A DNA stretch of 64,000 nt from Camillea tinctor (Eukaryota > Ascomycota > Sordariomycetes > Xylariales > Xylariaceae). The stretch's first letter is position 1. Every line of letters begins with the position of its first letter. The notes beneath the pieces are model-generated. The model ran no database searches and was not told the DNA's origin. It saw only the letters and a list, made by a program, of their open reading frames with translations. Where the stretch lies: the NCBI GenBank assembly GCA_022578605.1, contig MU394073.1, forward strand, positions 527,404 to 591,403, given 5' to 3'. Of the stretch, positions 24,301 to 34,100 are shown in pieces. The position numbers and the translations under genes were made by a program.

Positions 24301-25190
24301 CTTTGAAGACTGTTCAGCGTTGCAGTGCCAGAAATTCCAGCTGCAGCATACCGCGCTTCAATACCTCCACCGGGAATGTTGCCAGGCTCAACGATCGGGG
24401 TTTCCGGTGGCGGCGGAGATCCTCGACTAGCTCTTGTAGTCGATGTCGATGCTGTCGAGGCAAAACGGTTAACACCGTTATCGATAGGCATCTTGAGCGA
24501 GTTGTCCTCCTGGGGAGCCTGGGGAACCTGAGGAGCCTGGGGAGCTTGAGGATGGGGCCGCGCATTGCTACTCGAACTAGAGCTTGAGGCAGTCGAGTTT
24601 CCTCTTGGAGGTGGGTAGTATGGCTTATGATGATAGTCAGGGAACGATGTAGCCGAGGTGCTTGACGGCTTCTGTTGGTTCGTAAGAGGCTTCGCGAAGA
24701 GGCCTCCATCATCTGGTTGTGGGCTAGATGGGCTAAGCGCCCCTGGCAGCGGCTTGGGGGCAGTTCCTCGTCGCTCGGCAAGGCCAGGGCCTTTCTTCTC
24801 TACGGGACTCGTGTCCAGCCGTGGGGTGGTATCATTCAACCTACCGGAGTGCGCAGGGCTCGTGGGGCTCGTGTATATCCTACCGGCTGATGATTGGCGG
24901 CCAGCGGTCGTGTAAGGAGGCCGACTTGATTGGGAGGGCTGGCCTACCTGAGGCTCGTCGTCATCGGGATAGGGCAAGGGAGCGGCAGAGCTCGAGGCTC
25001 CAGGTGGTAACGGAAAGGTGGGCTTGGAAGCTACTGGGGCAGGATACTTGAATCGTTCCGAAGCCTGGCTAGCGGAAGGCTTGGGACTTTGGGGTTTGAA
25101 TATCCTGAGCGGCTCAATAGTAGGACTGTCGCAATCATCTGCAGGCTTGTTGAGGAACATCTCCTCATCAGGTCGGCCGTGACGGTCCAT
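21367..25190 (-). CDS. WW-domain and PhoD-like phosphatase protein
   Basis: Minus-strand model: 25190-22666, 22606-21918, 21848-21367, giving 1231 aa. Residues 1 to about 495 are a Pro/Ser/Gln-rich disordered region with a short APQ-type repeat (QAPQAPQVPQAPQ). A WW domain follows at about 498-533 (LPEGWIAHLD, QWEFPKGPNP; W505 and W528), which normally binds proline-rich partners. From about 600 the sequence matches the fungal PhoD-like metallophosphatase family: LGLGDQIYGDRLW, then HVCQIDDHDIFDGYGSYPDY across the first intron (CAG ATT GAC GAC CAT GAT is the metal-site region), TDPLTIT-like GQGWHFVKFLGP, and RTYLIRTLQGI. Introns of 59 and 69 bases split GAT-AT/T and GGA-G/AT. The substrate is unknown; most fungal members are uncharacterised. 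The start codon is followed by a plausible acidic N-terminus. No signal peptide is seen, so it is likely cytosolic. Confidence 0.9.
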
Positions 25191-26585
25191 CTTGCTTCAT
25201 GTGTTTGTATGGTACGCGATGCGATACGCAAGGCAGCGTCTCACGCGCAGGATGACGCGCAGGACGTATGTTGAAAAAAAAGTTATTTATAGGAGCTTCG
25301 AATAGGAGTACTCGGGCTAGAGTTTGGATGCTGATCGTCTCTTATCGCGAGGACAGGCGGGGTACGACGAAGGTTGTATGTCTTGAAGCTGAAACGGAAG
25401 CGCAAGCTGAAGCCGATAGCAGCTTTAGACAACGACGCAGAGACGACTGGCCAGCGTTGTCAGAGTTGTGTCGCGAGAACAGCAAATGGAGAAGACGAAT
25501 AAGAACAGATGAAACGACTTGAGTCGAGAAGAACAAAAAAAGACCTTGGGATTTGGTCTGATATGCGGCCGGATGGTTGCCCGCACCAAGAGCAAGAGAG
25601 CAGCAAGGACAGGGTCACGGCAGGGTCACGGCGGGGTCCCATCAGTGATCAGTGGGTTCGATCTGCTTGGCAGTCTGGCTGACCAGCTACCTGATTGGTT
25701 GTTTTGGTGCAGGCGCTTAGAGAATATAAGGAATAAGGGAATAGGGAAAATATGGGGTGAAGCGAGGTCGCATAATGGAAGCGCCCAATAGCCCGATGCA
25801 GAAGCATCAGAAGTTTATAAGTCGTCGTCTGCTCCTCAATAATTTCCCACCATAGCGAAGCGCCACTAATAAACTAATAAAACGAAATTATAATACCTAC
25901 ATATCGTAGTGTTAATATCTGGGAAAGCCAAGGTGAAGTAGTAGTAGTGGTGGTGGTAGTAGCAGCAAGTTAACCCCCTGGGTAGGAAGCTGGGCTCGAA
26001 CCGCATATATGTGAGAGAGAGAGGGAGAGAGACAGACAGCTGGAGAGAGACAGAGAGTTGTAATAGACTAAAAGACGAAAAGACTATGTAGTAGGTAAGC
26101 AATATGCTCAACTATATGCACTTTCCTCATTACTACAGTGCTTGCCTCCCAAGAGTAAGAGCGTATAGTAAGTAGGTGTTACCCATCTAACAGGTCGGGT
26201 CTGGTATAAGGTTGCTATTAAACTTTTAGGCATCAACTACGGGCGCTAAGGAAGTGATGCGTAACTCGAGTACCTAGGTACTTGATCCGAATATCCTTTA
26301 TATCATTGACTAACCGGGTACTATATCGATATAGGTACCTATACATGGCTATAACTTAGTTTAAAGTTGAATGTCTTGAGTCTGTAGAACATAGTGGGAA
26401 AAAACAAAAGTTCAAAAGAAATGTGTTGATTTATGTATATGCATATGTATAGTAAAGCTCATGCATGCATAAGCAAAGAGATCGGTTTACATGTGTAAGT
26501 TGCTTCCATACTGCGAGGTACTTACATATATAGTAACCTATGTTAGGTAGGCAGGGCATCTCATGTTACATAGTGCAGATCTTCT

Positions 26586-26668
26586 TGTGGGTTCTCCCGC
26601 AGTCCCAGCTGGACTGAGGTCTTTCAGCCTTTCACTGATATACTTATATGGCTTCGGGAGGACCCGCA
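26586..26668. repeat. Imperfect 17-bp inverted repeat
   Basis: The left arm 26586-26602 (TGTGGGTTCTCCCGCAG) and right arm 26652-26668 (reverse complement TGCGGGTCCTCCCGAAG) differ at three of 17 positions, two of them T/C. The 49-base loop contains a smaller CTGA/TCAG dyad. This could be a MITE remnant mutated by RIP, or a hairpin RNA. Confidence 0.5.
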
Positions 26669-27007
26669 GTTGCTTTGACATTTCAAAATAGTGGACTAGG
26701 TTAGGTAGGCTGGTAGGTAGGCTAGGTTATACGTACATATGTATGGACATATTTTGTGAGAGGCAGACGCGAATTCGCCTTACACTATTATCTGATTAGA
26801 TTGATACATAACCCACGAATATGAATGTGAAACTCAAACCGCCCAGTTATAGAGGCCAGAGGGCTCCCCGCACTAAGAAGGGGGCGAGGCGATAAACTGA
26901 CGCGGCGATCAAGGAAGAAAGTGAGACCACCCTCCAGGTCACCTCCAGCTATGACTCTTTTACTAACTCGGATCCGAATCTCCTCCGAGCTTTGCAGCTT
27001 TAGTGAT

Positions 27008-27030
27008 CTCGGGGCTATCCACACCCCGAG
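27008..27030. promoter_or_regulatory. Perfect CTCGGGG/CCCCGAG dyad in Hsp20 promoter
   Basis: A 7-bp perfect inverted repeat with a 9-base spacer, about 390 bases upstream of the Hsp20 start. It may be a dimeric zinc-finger binding site; no specific factor is assigned. Confidence 0.35.
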
Positions 27031-27290
27031 TATACTGTCTTTGCCCCCCGAATTAATTGATGCGTAGGACGCGTGGCTTGGTGAAGAAGAGCACCACTTT
27101 CAAACCTATTAGCCAGCATTCTAACGGTTTCTGATGCGTTCGAGTCCTCATGAACCTTGTTACGTGTGCATATTTGGCTGCCTGCCTCCAGTGTCATAGA
27201 TGATGTTGGGATGGCGTTGATCATTCGTCTGCCCACACAAGCTGCGTATTTTGTCCTGCCTAGACTTCCAAACTTGAGAGGTTCGCTGCA

Positions 27291-27297
27291 TATAAAA
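27291..27297 (+). promoter_or_regulatory. TATA box for the Hsp20 gene
   Basis: TATAAAA lies 129 bases before the start codon, a spacing usual for strongly inducible fungal genes. I did not find a clean three-unit heat-shock element upstream. Confidence 0.6.
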
Positions 27298-27419
27298 ACC
27301 CTTAGACGGTCCTAGCTATCATCCTGTTTTCATTGCGCAACTGCATTACACTACGACACAACACAATCTTTCACAATAAACCAATATCTCACATAGTTTG
27401 AACACATCCAGCAAGCAAC

Positions 27420-28493
27420 ATGGAGAACTCAAATAACCAGTCTCGATTTTCCCAATCTCCTTGGGGCTTTTTTGGTCCCAACAACCAGGGCGGATTTGAC
27501 TGGCCTGGCGTTGGAGTTGACCATAACGGCCCTCAATTTCCCCCAGGCTTCCCCTTCGCCCACCCGGAAATGGGAGGATCATGGGGTGGCTCGGGTCCTT
27601 GGGAGAATTGGTCAAGTCCCTGGACCAGACCATGGGGCCGTGGTGGCCGACACGGTCGTCACGGACACGGCCACGGCCACGGCCCCGGTCCTAATCACCA
27701 TGGAGACGGACGGCAATCAGACAACGAGGAGAATAGAGACCAGGACATGGAATCATCTCCCGATACGTTGAGAGATACTCCAGAAGGATCAGCTGCATCT
27801 GAGCATGGCGGGGACTTCCCGCCACCACCACCTCCTCCCGCTGGAGCGTTCCCTCATACCGGACCGCCACCTTCGGGCGCCCCTGGTCAACCTCCTCATC
27901 ACCCGCACCACCGTGGACCGCCACCTGGATTCGGTCCTCGGGGCCGACGTGGCGGTCGTTGCGGGCGTGCTGGCCGCGGGGGTCGACATCCCCCTTCCCC
28001 TCCCCCCTACGAGGGTCCTTTCGACTTTCGACCCCTAATGCACGCTTTCTCCACCCATCCATTCGCCATGGCATTCCGAGAGTATGTCAACCAAAACCGT
28101 GCCGGGCCTTCCGACGAACAGAACGAACAACATGACGGAAGTTTCGTCCCACCAGTAGACATCTTCAACACCGACAAAGCATTTGTACTCCACGTGTCTC
28201 TGCCCGGTGCAAGCAAAGAGGACATCGGAGTCAACTGGGATGGAGAAAAGGTAAACATTGCCGGAGTTATCTATCGCCCTGGAAACGAAGAATTCCTACA
28301 GACTCTAGCCTCAAGCGAGAGGAGAGTCGGAATGTTCGAAAGAAGCATCAAACTGCCCCCTGCCGGCAGCGACGAGAAGGATGATGTTGATGGCTTAAGC
28401 ATCACCGCCAAGATGGAGAACGGCATATTGATTGTGACCGTTCCTAAGACAGAGAAGGAGTGGACCCAAATCCACAAGGTTGATGTAGAGTAA
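27420..28493 (+). CDS. Hsp20/alpha-crystallin small heat-shock protein
   Basis: A single exon of 357 aa, about twice the length of an ordinary small heat-shock protein. The alpha-crystallin domain is at about 243-352: VPPVDIFNTDKAFVLHVSLP opens it, and the family hallmark A-x(3)-NGIL appears as AKMENGILIVTVPK (330-343). Such proteins are ATP-independent chaperones that hold unfolding clients. The N-terminal 240 residues are unusual: Gly/Trp/Pro-rich (WGFFGP, GGSWGGSGPWENW), then a His-Gly run (HGRHGHGHGHGPG), then Pro- and Arg-Gly-rich segments (PRGRRGGRCGRAGRGG) that resemble RGG RNA-binding or phase-separating tracts. The ATG is the first in frame after the TATA box. The gene is TATA-driven, consistent with stress induction. 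Confidence 0.92.
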   Translation: MENSNNQSRFSQSPWGFFGPNNQGGFDWPGVGVDHNGPQFPPGFPFAHPEMGGSWGGSGPWENWSSPWTRPWGRGGRHGRHGHGHGHGPGPNHHGDGRQSDNEENRDQDMESSPDTLRDTPEGSAASEHGGDFPPPPPPPAGAFPHTGPPPSGAPGQPPHHPHHRGPPPGFGPRGRRGGRCGRAGRGGRHPPSPPPYEGPFDFRPLMHAFSTHPFAMAFREYVNQNRAGPSDEQNEQHDGSFVPPVDIFNTDKAFVLHVSLPGASKEDIGVNWDGEKVNIAGVIYRPGNEEFLQTLASSERRVGMFERSIKLPPAGSDEKDDVDGLSITAKMENGILIVTVPKTEKEWTQIHKVDVE

Positions 28494-28894
28494 GGGGCCG
28501 TTTTTAGTGTATACTTTTGGCGTTTGCGGGTTGGGATGGGTTAGTATCTGATGGGGGCAGCACATGGGAATGAAATGGCATGGTGCTTTTCTGGCGTAGG
28601 AATTAAGTCTGGCAAAAAAAAGAATAAAAAAAATTGCGTGATAATGTAATGTTTCCCGTGTGTTCATTGTTAAACATGTGTCTTGAATAAATTGGTTGTC
28701 ACTGTAAACGTATTAGTAGCTGGATCCCTCGCAATTCCTTGATTCCGTCATCTGTACTTAGTCGGACACTCACTGACTAGGACCTGCATTCCAAGCTTAG
28801 AGAGGTGCAGGCTTGTCTCGACTTCTATTTCTATCGTTCATCATTCCCCAATAACAAGCTTGGTTGAGTTCGAGATTGGTACCCGGGTCTGTGC
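28494..28894. other. Short convergent spacer
   Basis: About 400 bases between the stop codons of Hsp20 and Pcc1. It has small dyads (for example CCTGCA/TGCAGG near 28781-28811) that could act in 3'-end formation. No gene was seen. Confidence 0.5.
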
Positions 28895-29319
28895 TCACAC
28901 AACAGAGTCTTTCGCAGCTAGGACATCCTCGTCGAGCTCTTCCATAACCTCGATTACTAAGTTTAAGCTCTCCATGAAAGAATTCACAGCTACGCGCAGC
29001 ATTCTATTGGTTGTGGCCTTGTACTCGATTCGCAATATGCAGCTCTCGAGGTTTTCTTGTGTAGATCCGCTGGCGGAGGGATTTACATAGAAGTTTCGCT
29101 TTACTAGGGGAGACAGTTCCTTGTCGACTTGAAGTGCTTTGAGCGCGATAGAGGCTAACCGAGGAGTTGGAAACGGCACTTCAATGGTTCTGAACAGAAG
29201 AAGCAGAAATAATATCAGCACAGTGATGATGATCAATACTAGAGCAGGCTCAGCCCTAGAGTGGTAAACGACAACACATACAGAGCACATGGGAAGCTAG
29301 GGTCCATATTAGCTGCCAT
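28895..29319 (-). CDS. pcc1: EKC/KEOPS complex subunit Pcc1
   Basis: Minus-strand model: 29319-29282 and 29189-28895, giving 110 aa, the normal size. Pcc1 is the dimerising subunit of the KEOPS complex, which with Kae1/Bud32/Cgi121 makes the t6A37 modification on ANN-decoding tRNAs and has been linked to telomere and transcription functions. The sequence reads MAANMDPSFPCAL, then after the intron TIEVPFPTPRLASIALKALQ (the typical first strand and helix), VDKELSPLVKRNFYVN, and LRIEYKATTNRMLRVAVNSF then MESLNLVIEVMEEL, the conserved C-terminal helix. The 92-base intron (GTATGT...TTCAG) is needed to join the short first exon; without it the frame upstream encodes a spurious hydrophobic stretch. 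The gene is transcribed divergently from cdc14. Confidence 0.93.
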
Positions 29320-30487
29320 GATGATGAAGAAGAAAGACTTGATGAAAGGTTTTGAGGGAACTGTTGGTGGGGTTTGCGGATCGGCGACAGCGTGGAATGT
29401 GGACCACACAGGGAGGGAATAAATTGGGTGTGTTGATATGTTGGTGTTGTGTGGTGTGGTGTGGTTGTCAGCAGCAGCAGCAAGTAAAAGCAGTGTTGGT
29501 TGTTGTTGATTAGGAAAAGGTTCTTGTGTATGTATGTATGCATGTATGTATGTCCATATGTGTATGTGTATGTGTATGTGTATGTGTGTGCGGGGTGATT
29601 GATGTAATGTGAGTTTCTTCTTTTTTATCTAAGCTTGGTAATTAATGTGCTGTATGTATATAGTAGGCATAGGCTAGAGATGAGATGAAAAAAAAAAACC
29701 CAAAAAACATCATAGGCTAGATACAGTCTCTAAACGATAAGATAAGGGAACTGCTGGCCAACCATTTCAGGCGAACTCCTATCTTGCCAGTCAGCCAGTA
29801 CGGTATAGAGCTTGTAAAGCTTATCAGCCACCGATGCAAGGGCTACCAGTAACGCAGGGCAGGGATTTAAACTGGCTAATAGGCCTGAGCTTGTATTGGT
29901 GCCCTTACGGTTGCTCAGCAACGGGTGGGTCCATAAACAAGCCCCAACGAACCCGCAAAGTCTTGACCAAATTGGTCTTGGGGCTGAAGAAAAGGTCCAT
30001 GCAACAGCCAGGATCTGACCTTTTTCGCCTGAGAACAACAAATAATAATAATACTACAAAAACATCGTCTTTCTTGAAGCTCATCCCCACGATCTACAAC
30101 TTCCTCTTTAACCTCTTCCAAACACAAATTGCCTCTCTCTTGACTCTGCCTTGAAGGCAAGATCATCAACCTCGACTCGATTGTGAGCGCAGCATTGTCG
30201 ACACGTTCATTGATCTTGTTTACTACAGAGCGTCTTCCCTCCCGCCGTATCCTCCTCTGCTTTGCTGTCCCGCCGCCTCACTATATATCTATATCTGATA
30301 TCGAACACCGTTGGCCCAAGTTGCGACTGGCGTGCATTGCCTAGTTCTTTATTTACTCCGTCCCATTGAGCCTTCTTTTTAAAAGAGATTAGTCTCCCAC
30401 GTCGTCATCTCCATCCAACCAGCCATCTTCAATCCATTGTCTTCCACAGGCACCAGAAGGAGCGGTAACGAGCAGCATCTAGCAGCC
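29320..30487. other. Divergent promoter region, pcc1 and cdc14
   Basis: A 1.17 kb spacer containing TATG/GTGT-type microsatellite (about 29528-29591), a GACCAAATTGGTC near-palindrome near 29965 and overlapping open frames on both strands (29730-30169) without recognisable domains. The last 200 bases form the cdc14 leader. Confidence 0.6.
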
Positions 30488-32827
30488 ATGCCGCCTTCTT
30501 CGAGGAACCAAAACCTGGGCCAGGTGATCGAATACATCCCAGGTATGCTTTTTATTCTGTTTCTCCCTTTTAATCCTATATCCCCTAAGTGGTTTTATTC
30601 GTTTGTTTTCGTACTCTGCATCTATTGTTTACCTCGTAACCCAAATGCCTCCCTCTGATCGCCATTGTCTCCATCTTTACTTTACCTCAAACTGTGGTCA
30701 ACAACGAACACTATTCTCAAGCCGCATTATTATTCATCTATTATTGTTGGCTCTATGACAGGCGATATCGCTTGGGGATTTTATTCCATGTCTATTGAGC
30801 ATTCGCATGGCCCTCTTTACCATCCGTTTTTGCCAAACTTTGACAATTTCCCAATCACTTTTCTAACTGTTGCAGACCGACTTTACTTGGCATCATATGC
30901 CCATCCTCCAACCGCTGAAACTCCCTTTCCCTATGGGGAGGCTGCAACGAAGAGCTCTTCGAGCAAGCGATCGCAGAGAGCAGCCGATGGGCCATCACCG
31001 GTTCCTAACAAGTCCTCGCGACACGCCCCCTACTACTTCACCGTCGATGACACTCTTCTGTACAACGCCTTCCACCACGACTTCGGCCCGCTTCACATTG
31101 GACATCTGTACCGGTTTGCTCTGCAGTTTCATGATATCCTCGGTGCGAAGGAGAACCAGCATAGGCCAATTGTGTTTTGGAGCCGCGCGGACCCCAGGAG
31201 TAAGCAGCCTGCGTCCTCCCCGACGACTGGGTAAAGATGGATGATGGCTAACCGTTTTATCATAGGTCGCGCCAACGCAACTTGTCTACTTGCCTGCTAC
31301 ATGGTTTTAATCCAATCCTGGCCACCCCATCTCGCTCTCGCCCCGGTAGCTCAAATCGACCCGCCTCTGATGCCCTTCCGCGATGCAGGGTACAGCCAAG
31401 CAGACTACGGTATTACTGTCCAGGATATTGTATATGGCGTATGGAAGGCAAAGGAGGAAGGGTGCTGTGCCCTGGACAACTTCGACCTTGACGAGTACGA
31501 AAGGTTTGAGCGTGTTGAGCATGGCGATTTCAACTGGATCACGCCCAACTTCCTCGCCTTCGCTTCTCCCCAGCACAGCCCTGTAGCCCGCATTTCCGAA
31601 TCATCTGATGCATATGCCGCACTACCCAAGACACTTACCGCAGTAGACAACCACCCGAGCCTACCACAGCCTTTCAAGAATGTGCTTCATCACTTCTCGG
31701 AGCGCAATATTGGCCTGGTTGTTCGACTCAACTCTCCCCTCTATTCCCCGTCCTACTTTGAGGCCCTAGGAATCCAGCATCTCGACATGATCTTTGAGGA
31801 CGGCACTTGCCCTCCGCTGAACACTGTTCGCAAGTTCATTAAGCTTGCGCATGAGACCATCACGGTCAAGAAGAAGGGGATAGCGGTTCATTGCAAGGCT
31901 GGTCTCGGGAGAACCGGCTGCTTGATAGGGGCGTATCTGATTTATCGCCATGGCTTTACTGCCAACGAGGTTATCTCTTTCATGCGTTTCATGCGACCAG
32001 GCATGGTTGTAGGACCTCAACAGCATTGGCTACATATCAACCAGGGTGTCTTTAGGGAATGGTGGGTTGAGGAGAGAGTGGAGCGAAAGCTGAGGGAGAA
32101 GTTGGCTGCTAAGGCGGCACCAAGCACACCGATCCGAGCTATGCAGAAGTCCAATCTCAGCCGGAACCAGGATGCCACTAGTACTCCTCCCAGCCGAAGT
32201 CCGTCGGGGCGGACACCTCTAGGCGAGGTAGATGACGAAAGACGGAATGCCGGTGCTCAAGAAGACTATCTCCCAGCACCGACCCCGGGTCAGCCCAGAA
32301 AGACAAGCCGAGCTGACCGTCATCACCCCTACCATCGCAACACAATCCACCAAGCCACGCTAGAGGAGGAGGAAGAACAACAAAACGCTAAAGACGCTGA
32401 AGCTGTTTCCGTCCATCGGCACTCTAACGAGGCCGAAACAGAAGAAGAATGGATGATGCGCATGCGCACCCACCGAAAGGCATCCCACTCGCCGGAGCGA
32501 ACAAGCGATAAGTCACGTTCTTATAGCCATACTACGACAACGACAACGACAACGGTATACCACCAAGTCATCGACAACGATGCTTCCAACGATGCCGAAA
32601 ATATCGGTACCGGTCGTCCCAAGACAGTGGTAGATCATGTCACTGGCTCTCCAGCTCGTTCAGCAAGTGCTTCTGGCGTATTGACAAAGGTCCGGGGAAG
32701 CAAACGATCAACTGAGTCTTCTCGCAACAAAGAGTCATCAGGTGTAAGGAAGACGAGTGGACGGGTTGGTAGCCATAATGGCACGCCAACCTCTAACTCA
32801 ACGGTACGCAAGGTCTCCGCTGTGTAG
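30488..32827 (+). CDS. cdc14: Cdc14 dual-specificity protein phosphatase
   Basis: Model: 30488-30542, 30876-31199, 31266-32827, giving 646 aa. Cdc14 reverses CDK phosphorylation at mitotic exit and cytokinesis, preferring phospho-Ser-Pro. The start MPPSSRNQNLGQVIEYIP joins DRLYLASY after the first intron. The N-terminal DSPn domain shows YYFTVDDTLLYNAFHHDFGP and GHLYRFALQFHD. The catalytic domain has the P-loop HCKAGLGRTG with Cys336 and Arg342, preceded by FEDGTCPP and followed by FMRFMRPGMVVGPQQHWLH. The C-terminal 250 residues are polar, Ser/Thr/Arg-rich and poorly ordered, as in other Cdc14 proteins where they carry localisation and regulatory sites. The first intron (333 bases) is long for this locus and partly open in frame; the second is 66 bases. 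Confidence 0.96.
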
Positions 32828-34100
32828 AGCACCCGGACCTTGCCACAGGCTTTGACCAAGTGAGATTTTTTGTTGTCCGATGTTGCGCTTTCTTGCATAT
32901 GCATTGGTATATTCGACGATGACGACTATTACGACTGCATGCGTTGGCGTTTTGGGGTCAAGAGGGATAAGATATTCTGACTCTAATCTTCGTGTGTTTC
33001 AAGGAAGCCCTGTAAGGAAGTTCGCTCTCTGGCTGTTCCAACTTGCACATTACTTCAATGATTGGGTGAGGGGGGGCGTTTTTATAACCTGGGTTTAGGC
33101 TTGGGAGGGAAAGGATAACGGATACTCGGTTGGGGGCTAGGTTTTTGTTTATACTGTATTTTTTTCACGCATAAGTACAAGGAGAGGGAAGAGAGAGAGA
33201 GAGAGAGAGAGAAGGGGTAACAAGGGGCAGAGAAGAAGTCGAGGGCCAGCAGAGCATCTGTGTAGTGGGTATTATTGTTGGAGTATATCGTCGACTAGGG
33301 GATAATGAGCATATGATGAATAGTTCTTGTGATCATTCTTCAACCCCCCCCCCCCCCCCTTTCCTTGTGCATTATAATACTTAACAATACGTATTTTTTG
33401 GTAACATTTCATGATCTTGGGTCCCGTTTGATTACCAGGATGTCTGGATCGCTGGTGACAAAGCCGGACGATCGTCTGCGTCTTATTCAGATGATCCCGG
33501 TTGCGCATGTAGATCCTCCTCGGTCGAAGAACAAGTCTATACCCTAGTAATACTTGTGGGCACGACGGTCGGGCGTGTAACGGCCCCCTCGACCAGCAGT
33601 CAATCTGTTTCAACTGTATGTTCTTCTGTTTTCTACTTGTATTTCTAAACAGTTGGCGTCGGTCGGATCAAATAAAGGTAAACGCACACGTTATAATTTC
33701 CATGACTCGGTGCCCCTATAAGATATCTCTCTCTTCATACCTACTTGACTTACACATAACCCTATAATTCTAGGTTGAGTGTTTCGATGCTCATAACCCT
33801 GACATTTACCAGATCGTGAAACAAGTCAACAGCATTCTCCTCGTACATAGGTATTAATATACTCAAGCAGCCAAGAAGTAGATCAGCGAAACAAACATCG
33901 AGATATCGGGGTGTCTTACGCAGAACAACCCGACGAACCGGGATACTAGGTAGTAACGGCACGCTGGCATTGCACAACCCGTTTACGGGCGTATAGACCA
34001 TTCCATGATAGGCCTAGATTTAAGATACGCTTTTTCATGAGAGGTACTGTCAATATACTAGCGAATTAAATAAAAGTCCCCTGCTGCCGGTACCTCCAGT
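32828..34100. other. Spacer between cdc14 and the esterase gene
   Basis: Holds a GA microsatellite (about 33190-33212), a run of 16 C (33344-33359) and short frames. The 79-codon minus-strand frame at 33762-34001 has no recognisable domain. No gene is supported. Confidence 0.6.
33344..33359 (+). repeat. Poly-C run (16)
   Basis: An uninterrupted C homopolymer in the cdc14 downstream region. Confidence 0.85.

Larger units (their letters stand above)
25191..27419. other. Divergent promoter region, PhoD-like and Hsp20 genes
   Basis: A 2.2 kb spacer. Short frames just upstream of the PhoD-like gene (for example 25268-25522) carry no domain and probably lie in its leader. A TACCTAGGTA palindrome lies at 26271-26280, an imperfect long inverted repeat at 26586-26668, a CTCGGGG/CCCCGAG inverted repeat at 27008-27030 and a TATA box at 27291. 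Confidence 0.6.

Noticed and set aside
29730..30169. Overlapping open frames on both strands between pcc1 and cdc14
   Set aside because: Both strands open with unrelated, domain-free products; more likely promoter and leader sequence.
33762..34001. 79-codon minus-strand frame
   Set aside because: Looks partly protein-like but no family, no splice context and close to the esterase promoter; evidence too thin.
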